The notes under the pieces are model-generated. The model was not told the DNA's origin, did not search any database, and worked only from the letters and a program-made list of their open reading frames with translations. This document shows positions 47,943 to 58,101 of a stretch of 64,000 nt of DNA, in pieces; the first letter of the stretch is position 1, and each line of letters opens with the position of its first letter. The position numbers were made by a program, and so were the translations under genes. Source of the stretch: Inhella proteolytica (GTDB lineage: Bacteria; Pseudomonadota; Gammaproteobacteria; Burkholderiales; Burkholderiaceae_C); the NCBI RefSeq assembly GCF_016093275.1, contig NZ_JAEDAK010000007.1:62001-126000 (forward strand), in the 5' to 3' direction.

Positions 47943-49481
47943 TCAGGCGTTGCCGCGCCGCAGGCGGAAGGCCGAGACGGTCTCCACCAGCTGCCGCGCC
48001 TGCACCCGCAGGCTCTCGGCGGCGGCGGCGCCTTCTTCCACCAGGGCGGCGTTCTGCTGCGTCACCTGGTCCATCTGGCTGATGGCCTGGTCGATCTGTG
48101 CCACGCCCAGACTCTGCTCCTGGCTGGCGCTGCTGATCTCGCCAACGATGTCGGTGACGCGGCGAATGGCGGTGACCACCTCGCCCATGGTGCCGCCGGC
48201 CTGGCCCACCAACTGCGAGCCCTGTTCGACGCGCTCCACGCTGGTGCCGATCAGGGCCTTGATTTCCTTCGCCGCTTCGGCGCTGCGGCCGGCCAGGGCG
48301 CGCACCTCGCTGGCCACCACGGCAAAGCCGCGGCCCTGCTCGCCGGCTCGTGCGGCTTCCACCGCGGCGTTCAGGGCGAGGATGTTGGTCTGGAACGCAA
48401 TGCCGTCGATCACGCCAATGATGTCGGCGATCCGCTTGCTGCTCTCGTCGATGCCGCGCATGGTCTGGATCACCTGCTCCACCACATGGCCGGCCTGAAC
48501 GGCCACCTGCGAGGCGCCCTGGGCCAGCTGCGTCGCCTGGCGGGCGCTCTCGGCCGTGAGCTGCACCGTGCTGGTGAGTTCTTCCATTGAGGAAGCGGTT
48601 TCCTCCAGGCTGGCGGCCTGGCGCTCGGTGCGGTGGCTCAGGTCCTGGTTGCCGCTGGCGATCTGCGTGCTGGCGCCAGCCACCGACTCCGAGGAGTCGC
48701 GCACGGTGGCCACCACCTCGGCCAGTTTGTGCCCCATGTCCTGCAAGGCCCGCATCAGCTCGGCCAGCTCGTCGTCGCCGCGGGTGTCGATGTCGGCACT
48801 CAGATCACCCCCCGCCACGGTCTGGGCCACGCTGACGGCCTTTTGCAGCGGCCGGGTGATGGACCGGCTCAGCGCCAGGCCTGCCCAGATGCCGACGGCA
48901 CTGGCCACCGCCATGAGGATCAGGCTGATCTGGGTGGCGCGCCGGCCCGCGGCGGCGGCCGCGTTGGCGGCTTCCTGGCTGTCGGCCTGAATCTTCCTGC
49001 CCACCTCGGTGATCAGCTTGGCAGGCTCACGGTCCATGCCCTGCACCGCCTTGTCGCCAGCGGTGTGGTCATGGTCGGCGGCCTTGAATTGCTCGAAGGC
49101 ACTGCGGTACTTCTGGCCCATGGTGGCATGGGCCTGGGCAAAGCGCTGGACGAGATCCTTGGCCTCACCCGCCGGCAGGCGATCCACGAGCTGCTTTGCC
49201 CGCTCGGCCACTTCCGTCTCTTCCTTGCGAAAGGCGCTCCAGTACTTGTCGAGCTGCTTCGGGTCCTTGCCGCGCAGCAGGGTGTTCTTCCATTCCTGCA
49301 CCTGGGTCTTGAAGCCGCTGGCCATGGCGGCGGCCAGGCGCTCGTTCTCGGTATGCGCCTGCACCTCGGTGGTGAAGGTGCTCACGGCGCTGTTGAGCTG
49401 GTAGATGCCCAGCAGCGCGGCAACAAAGACCAGGGCCAGCACGGCCGCCACAACCAGCGGGAGCTTGCGTTTCAGTTTCAT
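47943..49481 (-). CDS. methyl-accepting chemotaxis protein (four-helix-bundle sensor)
   Basis: 512-residue chemoreceptor. TM1 (about 7-27) is followed by a periplasmic helical region (about 28-188) and TM2 (about 190-210). A HAMP domain ([20 protein letters not shown]) leads to a cytoplasmic signalling coiled coil with hairpin tip [20 protein letters not shown]. The periplasmic part has the pattern of a four-helix-bundle MCP sensor with no cysteine or haem motif. The ligand is unknown. The ATG at 49481 (MKLKRKLPL) is preferred to a longer extension. It is co-directional with the di-iron MBL protein downstream. Confidence 0.93.
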   Translation of the reverse strand: MKLKRKLPLVVAAVLALVFVAALLGIYQLNSAVSTFTTEVQAHTENERLAAAMASGFKTQVQEWKNTLLRGKDPKQLDKYWSAFRKEETEVAERAKQLVDRLPAGEAKDLVQRFAQAHATMGQKYRSAFEQFKAADHDHTAGDKAVQGMDREPAKLITEVGRKIQADSQEAANAAAAAGRRATQISLILMAVASAVGIWAGLALSRSITRPLQKAVSVAQTVAGGDLSADIDTRGDDELAELMRALQDMGHKLAEVVATVRDSSESVAGASTQIASGNQDLSHRTERQAASLEETASSMEELTSTVQLTAESARQATQLAQGASQVAVQAGHVVEQVIQTMRGIDESSKRIADIIGVIDGIAFQTNILALNAAVEAARAGEQGRGFAVVASEVRALAGRSAEAAKEIKALIGTSVERVEQGSQLVGQAGGTMGEVVTAIRRVTDIVGEISSASQEQSLGVAQIDQAISQMDQVTQQNAALVEEGAAAAESLRVQARQLVETVSAFRLRRGNA

Positions 49482-49626
49482 GGTGGAGACCCAGGCGGGA
49501 GGGGGAGACGGATGAGAAGGGAGCCGCCGAGCCTTGTCAATGGATCCAAAGTGGGAGGGGGTTTGCACGGGTCCGCCGGGGCTTCCTACACTGCCCGGCT
49601 TTGACATTGCACCGGCGCCACCGACC

Positions 49627-51759
49627 ATGAACCGTTCGACTCTCCTGGCCCTGAGCTTGCTGGCCACGGCCGCACAGGCCCTGGCTTCCGCCTACCCCGA
49701 GACCCCCGTGAAGCCGGTCCGCGACCGCTACCACGGCGTCACCGTGACCGACCCCTACCGCTGGATGGAGGACATGGCCTCGCCCCAGTTCCAGGCCTGG
49801 CTGAAGGCGCAGTCCGAATTCACCGCGGTGGGCCTGAAGACGCTGCCAGGCCGCCAGGCCCTGCGCGAGCGCCTGGGGCAATTGGCCGATGCCGGCGTCA
49901 TCACCGGGGGCTACACCCCGTCGGCGGGCCAGGTGCTCTACCTCAAGCGCGAGCCCGGCCAGAACCAGCGCCGCCTGTGGCTGCGCCAGGGTGTGGACGG
50001 GGTGGAGCGCCAGCTGCTCGACCCCCTGGCCGTGCCGGGCATGCCGGGCAAGCACTCGATCGATTTCTACAGCCCCTCGCCCGACGGCAAGCGGGTGGCG
50101 CTGGGCCTCTCGGCGGGCGGCAGCGAGAACAGCACCCTGGTGGTGATGGATGTGGCCAGCGGCGAGCTTCTGTCTGAACGCATCGCCCACGCCGGCCTCA
50201 ACCAGTACGGCGTGTCCTGGCTGGCGGACGGCAGCGGCTTCTTCTACAACCGCCACCCGGCCGAGGAGCGCTACAACAAGAGCGCCGTCTACTTCCACCG
50301 CCTGGGCAGCACGGAGGCCGACCGCCTGGTGTTCGGCTGGGGCGCTCCGAAGAGCAAGTGGCAGATCGCCGACCTGCCTTATGTGGTTGTGAGCAAGCAG
50401 TCCAAGTGGGCGCTCGCCGAGGTGCTGCACGGCGACGCCGTGGACCGCAGCTACTACGCCGCGCCCCTGGAGGCGGTGCTGAAGGACGGCGCTGCAGCGC
50501 CCTGGAAGCGCGTCATCGGCCCCAAGGACCGGGTGACCAAGGCCGCGCTGGATGGCGACCGCCTGGTGGCGCTCAGCCAGGCCAAGGACCCACGCCGAGA
50601 ACTGCTGGCCTACCCGGTGGCGGGCGGCGCGGCGCAAACCCTGCTGCCGGCCAGCAGCCAGGTGCTGCTGGAGTTTGACAAGGGCGAGGGTGAGCTGCTG
50701 GTGCGCGGCCTGGATGCCGGTGTAAGCCGCCTGACGCGCGTGCCGCTGAAGGAAGGTGCGCAGCCCGAACGCCTGCTGCTGCCCTTTGACGGCACGGTGC
50801 GCGAGATGGCCGCGCTGGACGGCGGCGAGTGGCTGGTGCGCCTGGAGGGCTGGACCCAGCCGGCGCAGACCCTGGTGCTCAAGCCCGGCAGCATGCCGCG
50901 CGCCGTCAACCTGCAGCCCCCCAGCGGGCTGGACGTGACCGGCATCAGCGCCGAGCGCGTGATGGTCAAGAGCCACGACGGCGTCGAGGTGCCGCTGTCC
51001 ATCATCAGCCCCAAGGGCGCGATGGTGGCGCGGCCCACCATCCTGACGGGCTACGGCGCCTACGGCATCGTGATGGAGCCGGGCTTCCGCGCCAGCCGCC
51101 TGGCCTGGGCCGAGCAGGGCGGGCGCTTCGCCGTCTGCCATGTGCGCGGTGGCGGCGAGCTGGGTGAGGCCTGGCACCAGGGCGCGCACATCGTCAACAA
51201 GCAGAACACGGTGAGCGACTTCATCGCCTGCGCGCAGTACCTGATCGACAAGGGCTACACCAGCCCGGAGCTGCTGGCCGGCACGGGAGGCTCGGCCGGT
51301 GGCATCACCATCGGCGGCGCCATCAACCAGGCGCCGCAGCTGTTCGCCGCGGCCCAGGCCGCGGTGGGGGTGAGCGACATGCTGCGCATGGAGCTGACGC
51401 CCAACGGCGCGCCCAACATCGCCGAGTTCGGCACGGTCAAGAACCCGCAGCACTTCAAGGCCATGTATGCGCTCAGCCCCTATCACCGCGTCAAGGATGG
51501 TCAGGCCTACCCGGCCGTGATCGTCACCACCGGCGCCAACGACCCCCGCGTGGACGCCTGGATGCCGAGCAAGTTCGCGGCCCGCCTGCAGGCCGCCACC
51601 GCCAAGAACGCGAACGCCAAGCCCGTGTGGCTGCGCGTGGACTACGAGGCCGGCCACGGCATGGGTTCGTCGATCAGCTCGCAGCTGGACGAGCAGGCCG
51701 ATGTGTGGAGCTTCTTCCTGTGGCAGTTCGGCCACCCGGCCTACCAGCCGGCGAAGTGA
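49627..51759 (+). CDS. prolyl oligopeptidase family serine peptidase (S9A), exported
   Basis: 710 residues with a signal peptide (about 1-20, ending AQALAS). [21 protein letters not shown] is the N-terminal prolyl oligopeptidase signature, followed by the beta-propeller (about 80-420). The alpha/beta-hydrolase domain carries the triad Ser556 in GTGGSAGG, Asp639 in [10 protein letters not shown] and His677 in EAGHGMG; the nucleophile elbow has Ala where POP enzymes usually have Asn. ILTGYGAYG is the oxyanion region. It would cut short peptides after proline in the periplasm. Its stop overlaps the next start (TGATG). Confidence 0.92.
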   Translation: MNRSTLLALSLLATAAQALASAYPETPVKPVRDRYHGVTVTDPYRWMEDMASPQFQAWLKAQSEFTAVGLKTLPGRQALRERLGQLADAGVITGGYTPSAGQVLYLKREPGQNQRRLWLRQGVDGVERQLLDPLAVPGMPGKHSIDFYSPSPDGKRVALGLSAGGSENSTLVVMDVASGELLSERIAHAGLNQYGVSWLADGSGFFYNRHPAEERYNKSAVYFHRLGSTEADRLVFGWGAPKSKWQIADLPYVVVSKQSKWALAEVLHGDAVDRSYYAAPLEAVLKDGAAAPWKRVIGPKDRVTKAALDGDRLVALSQAKDPRRELLAYPVAGGAAQTLLPASSQVLLEFDKGEGELLVRGLDAGVSRLTRVPLKEGAQPERLLLPFDGTVREMAALDGGEWLVRLEGWTQPAQTLVLKPGSMPRAVNLQPPSGLDVTGISAERVMVKSHDGVEVPLSIISPKGAMVARPTILTGYGAYGIVMEPGFRASRLAWAEQGGRFAVCHVRGGGELGEAWHQGAHIVNKQNTVSDFIACAQYLIDKGYTSPELLAGTGGSAGGITIGGAINQAPQLFAAAQAAVGVSDMLRMELTPNGAPNIAEFGTVKNPQHFKAMYALSPYHRVKDGQAYPAVIVTTGANDPRVDAWMPSKFAARLQAATAKNANAKPVWLRVDYEAGHGMGSSISSQLDEQADVWSFFLWQFGHPAYQPAK

Positions 51760-52427
51760 TGGTCACGCCCGTTGTCATCGACCCGGGCGCCGGCCCGCGC
51801 GCCCAGGCCCATGCCTTTTACCGCGCGGCCAAGCAGCCGCGCTGGGGCTTCACTACTCGCTTGGACGTGGGGCCGCTGCGGCGCGCGGTGCGCATCTGGC
51901 AGGAAGACTGCCCGGACCTGACGCCCATGCTGGCCTACCACCATGCGTTGCTGCAGGCCACGCTGGCGGTGCCGGCGCTGCGGCAGCGCCTCACGCCCGA
52001 GGGGGGGGCGGTGGAGTGGCCGAGTCTGGACGCTTCCATCACCTTGGTGCGTGACGACGACAGCTTTGCCATCGCCTATCTGCCTTGGGCGCCGAAGTTG
52101 CGCGACTTCGTGGCGCCGGCGCGCGCTGCCATGGCGGCGGCGCGCCAGCCCGGCACCGACTGGGGCCTGGGCCAGGCGCACCGCGGCTGCCTCTACACGA
52201 CCACGCTGCCGTGGCTTGATTTCACCCACTTCGAGCACGCGCACACGGCGGCCTTCGATGAGGGCACGCCGCGTGTCGCCTTCGGGCGCTTCTGCCCGGT
52301 GGACGACACGCGCACCGAGATGGCCTTCAACCTGGAGATCCACCACGCGCTGGTGGACGGCGTGCATGCCGGCCACCTGGTGCAGGCGCTCGAGGCGCTG
52401 CTGGCCGAGCCCGGCCAGCTCTGGTGA
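51759..52427 (+). CDS. chloramphenicol acetyltransferase-like protein
   Basis: 222 residues of the CAT fold. RWGFTTRLDVGPLRR resembles the N-terminal strand, and the CAT active-site motif HHALVDG (His195-His196, Asp200) is intact near the C-terminus. CLYTTTLPWLDFTHFEHAH matches the family's central segment. The protein is close in length to CAT enzymes but is chromosomal and coupled to a peptidase gene (TGATG overlap), so its natural substrate is probably not chloramphenicol. Resistance is not claimed. It ends back to back with the convergent SDR gene with no gap. Confidence 0.8.
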   Translation: MVTPVVIDPGAGPRAQAHAFYRAAKQPRWGFTTRLDVGPLRRAVRIWQEDCPDLTPMLAYHHALLQATLAVPALRQRLTPEGGAVEWPSLDASITLVRDDDSFAIAYLPWAPKLRDFVAPARAAMAAARQPGTDWGLGQAHRGCLYTTTLPWLDFTHFEHAHTAAFDEGTPRVAFGRFCPVDDTRTEMAFNLEIHHALVDGVHAGHLVQALEALLAEPGQLW

Positions 52428-53171
52428 CTACATCGAGAGGCCGCCGCTGACTTCCAGCACCGTGCCGGTGATGTAGGCGGCTTCGTCGCTGGCCAGGAAG
52501 GCGTAGGCGTTGGCGATGTCTTCGGGCGCGCCCAGGCGCTGCAGGGGCACGGCGGCGGTCATCTTCTCGGTCACCTTGGCCGGCACGGCCGCCGTCATCG
52601 GCGTGGCGATGAAGCCCGGTGCCACCGCGTTCACGCGGATGCCGCGCGGCCCGAACTCGCGCGCCCAGGTCTTGGTCATGCCGATCACGCCGGCCTTGGC
52701 GGCGGCGTAATTGGTCTGACCGAAATTGCCGTGCAGGCCCACCACCGAGCTGGTGTTGACGATCGCACCGCGGCCGGCGGCCAGCATCGGCTGCAGCGCG
52801 GCCTGGGCGCCATGGAAGACGCCGCGCAGATTGACGTCGATGACGGCGTCGAATTGCTCCACGCCCATGTGCTCGAAGCGCGCATCGCGCGTGATGCCGG
52901 CGTTGTTGATGAGGATGTCCAGGCGCTGCCAGCGTGCCAGCGCCGCCGCAACGGCGGCATCCCAGGCGCTGCGCTCGGCCACGCTGCCGGGCTGGGCGAT
53001 GACGTCGGCGCCCTGTGCGGCACAGCCCTCGGCCACACGGGCCAGGCTCTCCGCGTGCAGGTCCAGCAGCACCAGGCGGGCGCCTTGCGCGGCAAACAGC
53101 AAGGCCGTGGCTTCGCCAATGCCCTGGGCGGCGCCGGAGATCAGGGCGACGCGGTCGGTGAATCGCTTCAT
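52428..53171 (-). CDS. SDR-family 3-oxoacyl-ACP/acetoacetyl-CoA reductase
   Basis: 247-residue short-chain dehydrogenase of the FabG/PhaB type. The cofactor loop is GAAQGIGE (13-20), NNAG lies at 89-92, and the catalytic Ser-Tyr-Lys is in NTSSVVG (Ser141/142), Tyr155 and Lys159 (NYAAAKAG). The C-terminal EVSGGLSM is typical of FabG. NADP(H) is probable from the sequence around LDLHAES but not certain. The substrate could be a beta-ketoacyl-ACP or acetoacetyl-CoA. It overlaps the upstream YqiA-like gene by four bases. Confidence 0.9.
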   Translation of the reverse strand: MKRFTDRVALISGAAQGIGEATALLFAAQGARLVLLDLHAESLARVAEGCAAQGADVIAQPGSVAERSAWDAAVAAALARWQRLDILINNAGITRDARFEHMGVEQFDAVIDVNLRGVFHGAQAALQPMLAAGRGAIVNTSSVVGLHGNFGQTNYAAAKAGVIGMTKTWAREFGPRGIRVNAVAPGFIATPMTAAVPAKVTEKMTAAVPLQRLGAPEDIANAYAFLASDEAAYITGTVLEVSGGLSM

Positions 53172-53752
53172 GGGGATTGCAGGTGTCGGGTCAGTTCGGG
53201 GAGCCAGCGCTCGAAGTCGCTGAGGGCATGGTCGGAGGCCGAGAGCAGCAGCACCCGCCCCAGGCCGTAGCGCGCCAGCATCTCACGCCAATCCAGCAGT
53301 TCGTCGCCCTTGGCCAACAGGGCAAACCAGCGGGTGGGTTGGGGCAGGGTGTCGGGCCGCAGGGCGCGCAATTCGTCCACGTACTCGGGCTGGAAGTAGA
53401 AGGCCTCTTCCGGGCGATGCCAGTAGCGCTGCTCGCCGATGTAGGCGGCCAGATCGCGCGCCGGGTCCACGGCGGGGTTGAGCAGGCCGACCCGCCACTG
53501 CGCCCGCCGTGCGGCCAGCGCGGCGGCATAGAAGCCGCCCAGCGAGCTGCCCACCACGGCCGCGCCCTGGGCCGGCCAGGCTGCGGTGAGCTGTTCGATC
53601 AGAGCGAAGGCCGCGCGCGGTGAGGGGGGCAGGGCCGGGGCCAGGAAGTGCAGGCCGGCTTGCTCAGCCGCCCATTGCGCCATGCGCTGGGCCTTGGCGG
53701 ATTGCGGGCTGGAGCGAAAGCCGTGCAGGTACAGCAGGTGGGTGAGGATCAT
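53168..53752 (-). CDS. YqiA/YcfP-type alpha/beta-fold esterase
   Basis: About 194 residues. YLHGFRSSPQS is the HG oxyanion motif, the nucleophile elbow is GSSLGGF (Ser70), and the acid/His are expected near LAKGDELLDW and SASDHALSDF. The compact single-domain hydrolase belongs to the UPF0227/YqiA-like group, whose members hydrolyse short acyl esters. The ATG at 53752 gives MILTHLLYLHG. A TTG two codons earlier is an alternative. It is coupled to the SDR gene by ATGA. Confidence 0.82.
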   Translation of the reverse strand: MILTHLLYLHGFRSSPQSAKAQRMAQWAAEQAGLHFLAPALPPSPRAAFALIEQLTAAWPAQGAAVVGSSLGGFYAAALAARRAQWRVGLLNPAVDPARDLAAYIGEQRYWHRPEEAFYFQPEYVDELRALRPDTLPQPTRWFALLAKGDELLDWREMLARYGLGRVLLLSASDHALSDFERWLPELTRHLQSP

Positions 53753-53923
53753 GACCAACCGCAGTGTAGGCAGGCAGAAATTACGCTTTGGCCCTGCGCG
53801 CGGAACATGACCATCCGCACTGCGGGTTGCCCGCCTTGACGCTCACGGGTGCCGCTGGGACAGTGCCGCGCTTTTGGCCCCCGCCGACCGGGTGGGGCCG
53901 CTATGACCAAGGACACCCCCTCG

Positions 53924-56602
53924 ATGAACACCAAGCTGAAGTCCGCCCCGCGTTGGGCTCTTTCGGCCCTGAGCCTGGCGCTGCTGAGCCTGGGCCAAGC
54001 CCAGGCGCAGACCCCGCCGGCCACGCCCAATGGCGGTGCCTCCGCTCCGGCCGCCGCCGCGCCCCGCCCCCCGGCGGACCCGACCGCGCTCAAGCCCTTC
54101 GCCGAGATCTCCAAGGACTTCAAGAGCCAGGAAGGCCTGTTCAGCATCTGGAAGAAGGACGAGAAGGTCCTGCTCGAAATCCCGCGCGCGATGCTGAACA
54201 AGCCCTTCTTGTTCACCGTCAACATCGCCAACTCGATCGGCGAGCGCGGCATGTATGCCAGCCAAATGGGCCCGGACACCATGGCCGAGTTCCGCCTGGT
54301 GGGCCGTCAGCTGCAGCTGATCGCCGTCAACAACAAGTTCCGCGCCAAGGGCGAGGGCAAGGAGTCGGTGGCGCAGGCCTTCTCGCCCAGCCTGATTGGC
54401 GCCACCAGCGTGGCCAGCGCCGACCACCCCGAGCGCAAGAGCTTCCTGGTGGATGCCAGCTTCCTGCTGTCCGACATCCCCGGCTACAGCACGCGCCTGG
54501 AATACGCCTATCGCCTGCCTTACAGCCTGGACAAGTCCAACTCCAGCTTCGCCGCCACGCGCGCCGAAGCCCAGCTGGCCACGCTGACCGGCCGCATGCA
54601 CTTCGCCACCGCGCGCATCCCGGCTCCGCCGCTGATGCCCACGCCGGTGCCCATGCCCACGCCGCCGCAGTCCGTGCCGGATCCGCGCAGCTTCTTCGTG
54701 GACTACGTCTACAACTTCCGCGCCCTGCCGGATGAGCCCGCCGCGACGCGCCCCATCGACCCGCGCCTGGGTCACTTCATGGAGTCCTACGTCGATCTGG
54801 ACTCGGATGTGAACCCGAACAACCGGGTGCACCTGCTGAACCGCTGGCGCCTGGAGAAGCAGGACCCGAGCGCCGCCCTGAGCGAGCCCAAGCAGCCGAT
54901 CGTCTACTGGATGGACAAGAACATCCCGGCGCGCTACCGCAAGGCCGTCGAGGCCGGCATCCTGGAGTGGAACAAGGCCTTCGAGAAGATCGGCTTCAAG
55001 AACGCCGTGGTGGCCAAGCAGCAGCCTGACGACGCCAACTGGGACAACATGGACGCCACCCATGCGTCCATCCGCTGGTTCGTCGGCGCCGATGTCGGCT
55101 TCGCCATCGGCCCCAGCCACACCGACCCGCGCACCGGCGAAATCCTCGATGCCGACATCGGCATGAGCGATGTGTTCGCCCGCGGTTCGCGCCGCTTCCT
55201 GGTGGAAGACGTGCTGACGCAGGGTCAGTCGAGCGAAAGCAAGCTGGCCGCGCTGACCCAGGGCTGGAAGGAAGGCAACCGCTTTGCCGCGCAGTGCAAC
55301 TACGCGCACGAGGCCAGCGCCGAGATGAACTTCGCGATGGACATCCTCGAGGCCCGCGGCGACATCGCCCCGGACAGCCCCGAGGCCGAGGCCTTCGTGA
55401 ACTCGGTCATCAAGGACGTCATCATGCACGAGGTGGGTCACACCCTCGGCCTGAAGCACAACTTCAAGGCCTCGACGGTGGTGACGCGCGCCCAGCTGCA
55501 GGACAAGGCCTTCACCGAAGCCAACGGCATCTCCGCCTCGGTGATGGACTACAACGCCTACAACGTGCCGTTGAAGGGCGAGAAGACCGGTTCCTTCAAC
55601 AACACCACCCTGGGCCCTTACGACTACTGGGCGATCGAGTACGCCTACAAGCCGATCGACCCGGCCGCCGAAAAGGCCGAGCTGGCCAAGATCGCCTCGC
55701 GCTCGACCGAGCCGCAGCTGATCTACGCCGATGACATGGACGCCGGTGTGGGCGGCCCGTACGACGGCATGGACCCGCTGGCCAACCGTTTCGACCTGGG
55801 CGACGACCCGCTGGCCTACTTCACCAAGCGCCTGGCCCTGAGCAAGGAGCTGTGGGACCGCGTGCAGGAGCGCGGCTTCAAGCCGGGCGACGACCCGCTG
55901 CGCGCCCGCCGCGTGCTGCTCTCGGGCTTCCAGCAACTGGGCCGGGGCGCCGAGTCGGCAGCCAAGTACGTGGGCGGCATGACGGCCCTGCGTGACCTGC
56001 CCGGCACCACCGGTCGTCCGGCCTTCCAGCCGATCGCACCCGCCAAGCAGCGCGAGGCCCTGAAGTCGCTCACCAGCGGCCTGTTCAGCGCCGACAGCTT
56101 CCGCTTCAAGCCCGAGTTCATCAGCAACCTGCGCGTGGACTACAACGAATGGGATCGCGGCGGCCTGGCTGATATCGGTGGCGCCGTGGCGCGCCTGCAG
56201 CTCGGCGCACTCGACCGCCTGATGAGCCCGGCCACCGCCAAGCGCCTGCTCGACCTGCCCGGCTACCTGGCCGAGAAGGACCGCAAGGGCGCCATCAGCC
56301 TGGCCGAGGTCTACGGCAGCATCCAGGGCGCCGTGTGGAGCGAGCTCAAGACGGGTGCCGAGATCGAGCGCCTGCGCCGCAATCTGCAGCGCGAGCACCT
56401 GAAGCGCCTGACCACGCTGCTGACCAAGGGCGGCCCGCTGCCGGCCGACGCCCTGGCCCTGGTGCGCTGGCATGCCACGCAGCTGCAGGCCGACCTGAAG
56501 GCCGCGTCCGCCAAGGGCGGCTCCGTCGAGACCCGCGCCCATGTGGCCGAGTCCCTGTCGGCGCTGACCGAAGCGCTGCGCGCGTCGATGTCGCGCGTCT
56601 GA
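53924..56602 (+). CDS. exported zinc-dependent metalloprotease (DUF5117/DUF5118 type)
   Basis: 892-residue protein with a signal peptide (about 1-28, ending QAQAQ) and a Pro/Ala-rich start of the mature chain. The N-terminal DUF5118/5117-like beta domains follow, with SKDFKSQEGLFSIWKKDEKV and DPRSFFVDYVYNF. The zinc site HEVGHTLGLKHNF has His502, Glu503, His506 and a downstream His as in metzincin-like peptidases. The C-terminal ~250 residues are helical. The target is unknown. I use the ATG at 53924, nine bases after AAGGA; an ATG seven codons upstream is possible. A strong terminator follows. Confidence 0.88.
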   Translation: MNTKLKSAPRWALSALSLALLSLGQAQAQTPPATPNGGASAPAAAAPRPPADPTALKPFAEISKDFKSQEGLFSIWKKDEKVLLEIPRAMLNKPFLFTVNIANSIGERGMYASQMGPDTMAEFRLVGRQLQLIAVNNKFRAKGEGKESVAQAFSPSLIGATSVASADHPERKSFLVDASFLLSDIPGYSTRLEYAYRLPYSLDKSNSSFAATRAEAQLATLTGRMHFATARIPAPPLMPTPVPMPTPPQSVPDPRSFFVDYVYNFRALPDEPAATRPIDPRLGHFMESYVDLDSDVNPNNRVHLLNRWRLEKQDPSAALSEPKQPIVYWMDKNIPARYRKAVEAGILEWNKAFEKIGFKNAVVAKQQPDDANWDNMDATHASIRWFVGADVGFAIGPSHTDPRTGEILDADIGMSDVFARGSRRFLVEDVLTQGQSSESKLAALTQGWKEGNRFAAQCNYAHEASAEMNFAMDILEARGDIAPDSPEAEAFVNSVIKDVIMHEVGHTLGLKHNFKASTVVTRAQLQDKAFTEANGISASVMDYNAYNVPLKGEKTGSFNNTTLGPYDYWAIEYAYKPIDPAAEKAELAKIASRSTEPQLIYADDMDAGVGGPYDGMDPLANRFDLGDDPLAYFTKRLALSKELWDRVQERGFKPGDDPLRARRVLLSGFQQLGRGAESAAKYVGGMTALRDLPGTTGRPAFQPIAPAKQREALKSLTSGLFSADSFRFKPEFISNLRVDYNEWDRGGLADIGGAVARLQLGALDRLMSPATAKRLLDLPGYLAEKDRKGAISLAEVYGSIQGAVWSELKTGAEIERLRRNLQREHLKRLTTLLTKGGPLPADALALVRWHATQLQADLKAASAKGGSVETRAHVAESLSALTEALRASMSRV

Positions 56603-56637
56603 TCGCGTGAAAGCCCCGCGTGAGCGGGGACGCCAAA

Positions 56638-56666
56638 ACAAAGGGCCGGCATTGCCGGCCCTTTTT
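56638..56666 (+). terminator. intrinsic terminator after the metalloprotease
   Basis: AAGGGCCGGC-ATT-GCCGGCCCTT with TTT: a 10-bp stem with a triloop, 38 bases after the stop codon. It is bidirectional with the convergent mpl gene. Confidence 0.88.
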
Positions 56667-56695
56667 CATTGGGGTGCGTGATCAGTGCGCGGCCA

Positions 56696-58057
56696 TCAGG
56701 CCCTGGCGGCCAAGCATTGCAGGAGTTTGTCGTGAATGCCGCCAAAGCCCCCGTTGCTCATGCACAGCAGGTGGTCGCCCGGCCGTGCTACCTTGAGCAC
56801 CTGGCGCACCAGGCTGTCGATGTCCTCGGCCACCAGCGCCTTGTCACCCAGCGGAGCCAGGGCGGCACGCGCGTCCCAGCTCAGCCCACCCTGGTGGCAG
56901 AAACTTTGGTCGGCCTCCTCCAGCGCCCAGGGCAGTTGCGCCTTCATGGTGCCCAGCTTCATGGTGTTCGAGCGCGGCTCGAAGATCGCCAGCAGGCGCT
57001 CGTTCGGGGCGATGCGCCGGCGCAGGCCCTCCACGGTGGTGCGGATGGCCGTCGGGTGGTGGGCGAAGTCGTCGTAGACCTTGATGCCGCCCACCTCGCC
57101 GCGCAGTTCCATGCGCCGGCGCACGCCCTCGAAGCGGCTCAATGCCGCCGCGGCGGCCTCGGGCGCCACGCCCAGGTGCTCGGCCGCGGCAATGGCGGCC
57201 AGGGCATTGAGCTGGTTGTGCTCGCCCGACTGGTTCCACTCCACGCGCGCCACGCGCAGGCTGCCGCGCAGCACGTCGAAGGCATGGGGCTCGCCGCGGG
57301 CCCGCAGCATGCCGGGCTCTTCCTTGCGCGCGCCGAAGTGCTGCACGCTGCTCCAGCAGCCGCGGGTCAGCACACGCTGTAGCGCTTCCTCGCGCGCGTT
57401 GACGATCAGCTTTCCGGATGCCGGCACGGTGCGCACCAGGTGGTGGAACTGGGTCTCGATGGCGGCCAGGTCCGGGAAGATGTCGGCGTGGTCGTACTCG
57501 AGGTTGTTGAGGATGGCCGTGCGCGGCCGGTAATGCACGAACTTGCTGCGCTTGTCGAAGAAGGCCGAGTCGTACTCGTCCGCTTCAATCACGAAGGCCT
57601 TGCCTTCGCCCAGGCGAGCACTGGTGGGGAAGTTCTGCGGCACGCCGCCAATCAGATAACCCGGCTGCAGGCCGGCGGCCTCCAGGATCCAGGTCAGCAT
57701 GGCGGTCGTCGTGGTTTTGCCATGCGTGCCGGCCACGGCCAGCACATGGCGGCCCTGGAGCACATGCTCCTGCAGCCATTGCGGGCCGCTGGTGTAGGGC
57801 AGGCCGGCGTCGAGGATGGCTTCCATCAGCGGGTTGCCGCGGCTGACCACATTGCCGACGACGTACAGATCGGGCTTGAGTTCGAGCTGGTCGGGCGACC
57901 AGCCCTCGATGAGCTCGATGCCCAGCTGCTGCAGCTGGGTGCTCATCGGCGGGTAGACATTGGCGTCGCAGCCGGTGACCTTGTGGCCGGCCTCGCGCGC
58001 CAGCGCGGCCAGGCCACCCATGAAGGTGCCGCAGATGCCGAGGATGTGCAGATGCAT
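56696..58057 (-). CDS. mpl: UDP-N-acetylmuramate:tripeptide ligase Mpl
   Basis: 453-residue Mur-type ligase that recycles L-Ala-gamma-D-Glu-meso-DAP by joining it to UDP-MurNAc. HILGICGTFMGGLAALARE opens the UDP-binding domain, and the ATPase loop is AGTHGKTTTTAM. EADEYDSAFFDKRSKFVHY is an Mpl signature that separates it from MurC. FEGVRRRMELRGEV and DDFAHHPTAIR belong to the C-terminal domain. Full length. It is co-directional with hemL 44 bases upstream. Confidence 0.96.
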   Translation of the reverse strand: MHLHILGICGTFMGGLAALAREAGHKVTGCDANVYPPMSTQLQQLGIELIEGWSPDQLELKPDLYVVGNVVSRGNPLMEAILDAGLPYTSGPQWLQEHVLQGRHVLAVAGTHGKTTTTAMLTWILEAAGLQPGYLIGGVPQNFPTSARLGEGKAFVIEADEYDSAFFDKRSKFVHYRPRTAILNNLEYDHADIFPDLAAIETQFHHLVRTVPASGKLIVNAREEALQRVLTRGCWSSVQHFGARKEEPGMLRARGEPHAFDVLRGSLRVARVEWNQSGEHNQLNALAAIAAAEHLGVAPEAAAAALSRFEGVRRRMELRGEVGGIKVYDDFAHHPTAIRTTVEGLRRRIAPNERLLAIFEPRSNTMKLGTMKAQLPWALEEADQSFCHQGGLSWDARAALAPLGDKALVAEDIDSLVRQVLKVARPGDHLLCMSNGGFGGIHDKLLQCLAARA

Positions 58058-58101
58058 GGGAACAGCCGGGGCGGCGTGCGCCCCGGTCTCTCAGGAAGGG
58101 C

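Noticed and set aside
51759-52427. Antibiotic resistance gene call for the CAT-like protein
   Set aside because: Only the fold and active-site motif are supported; the chromosomal context and coupling to a peptidase do not indicate a resistance determinant.
53843-56641. 932-codon minus-strand frame over the metalloprotease
   Set aside because: Shadow frame with no motif; the plus-strand HExxH peptidase with signal peptide is clearly real.
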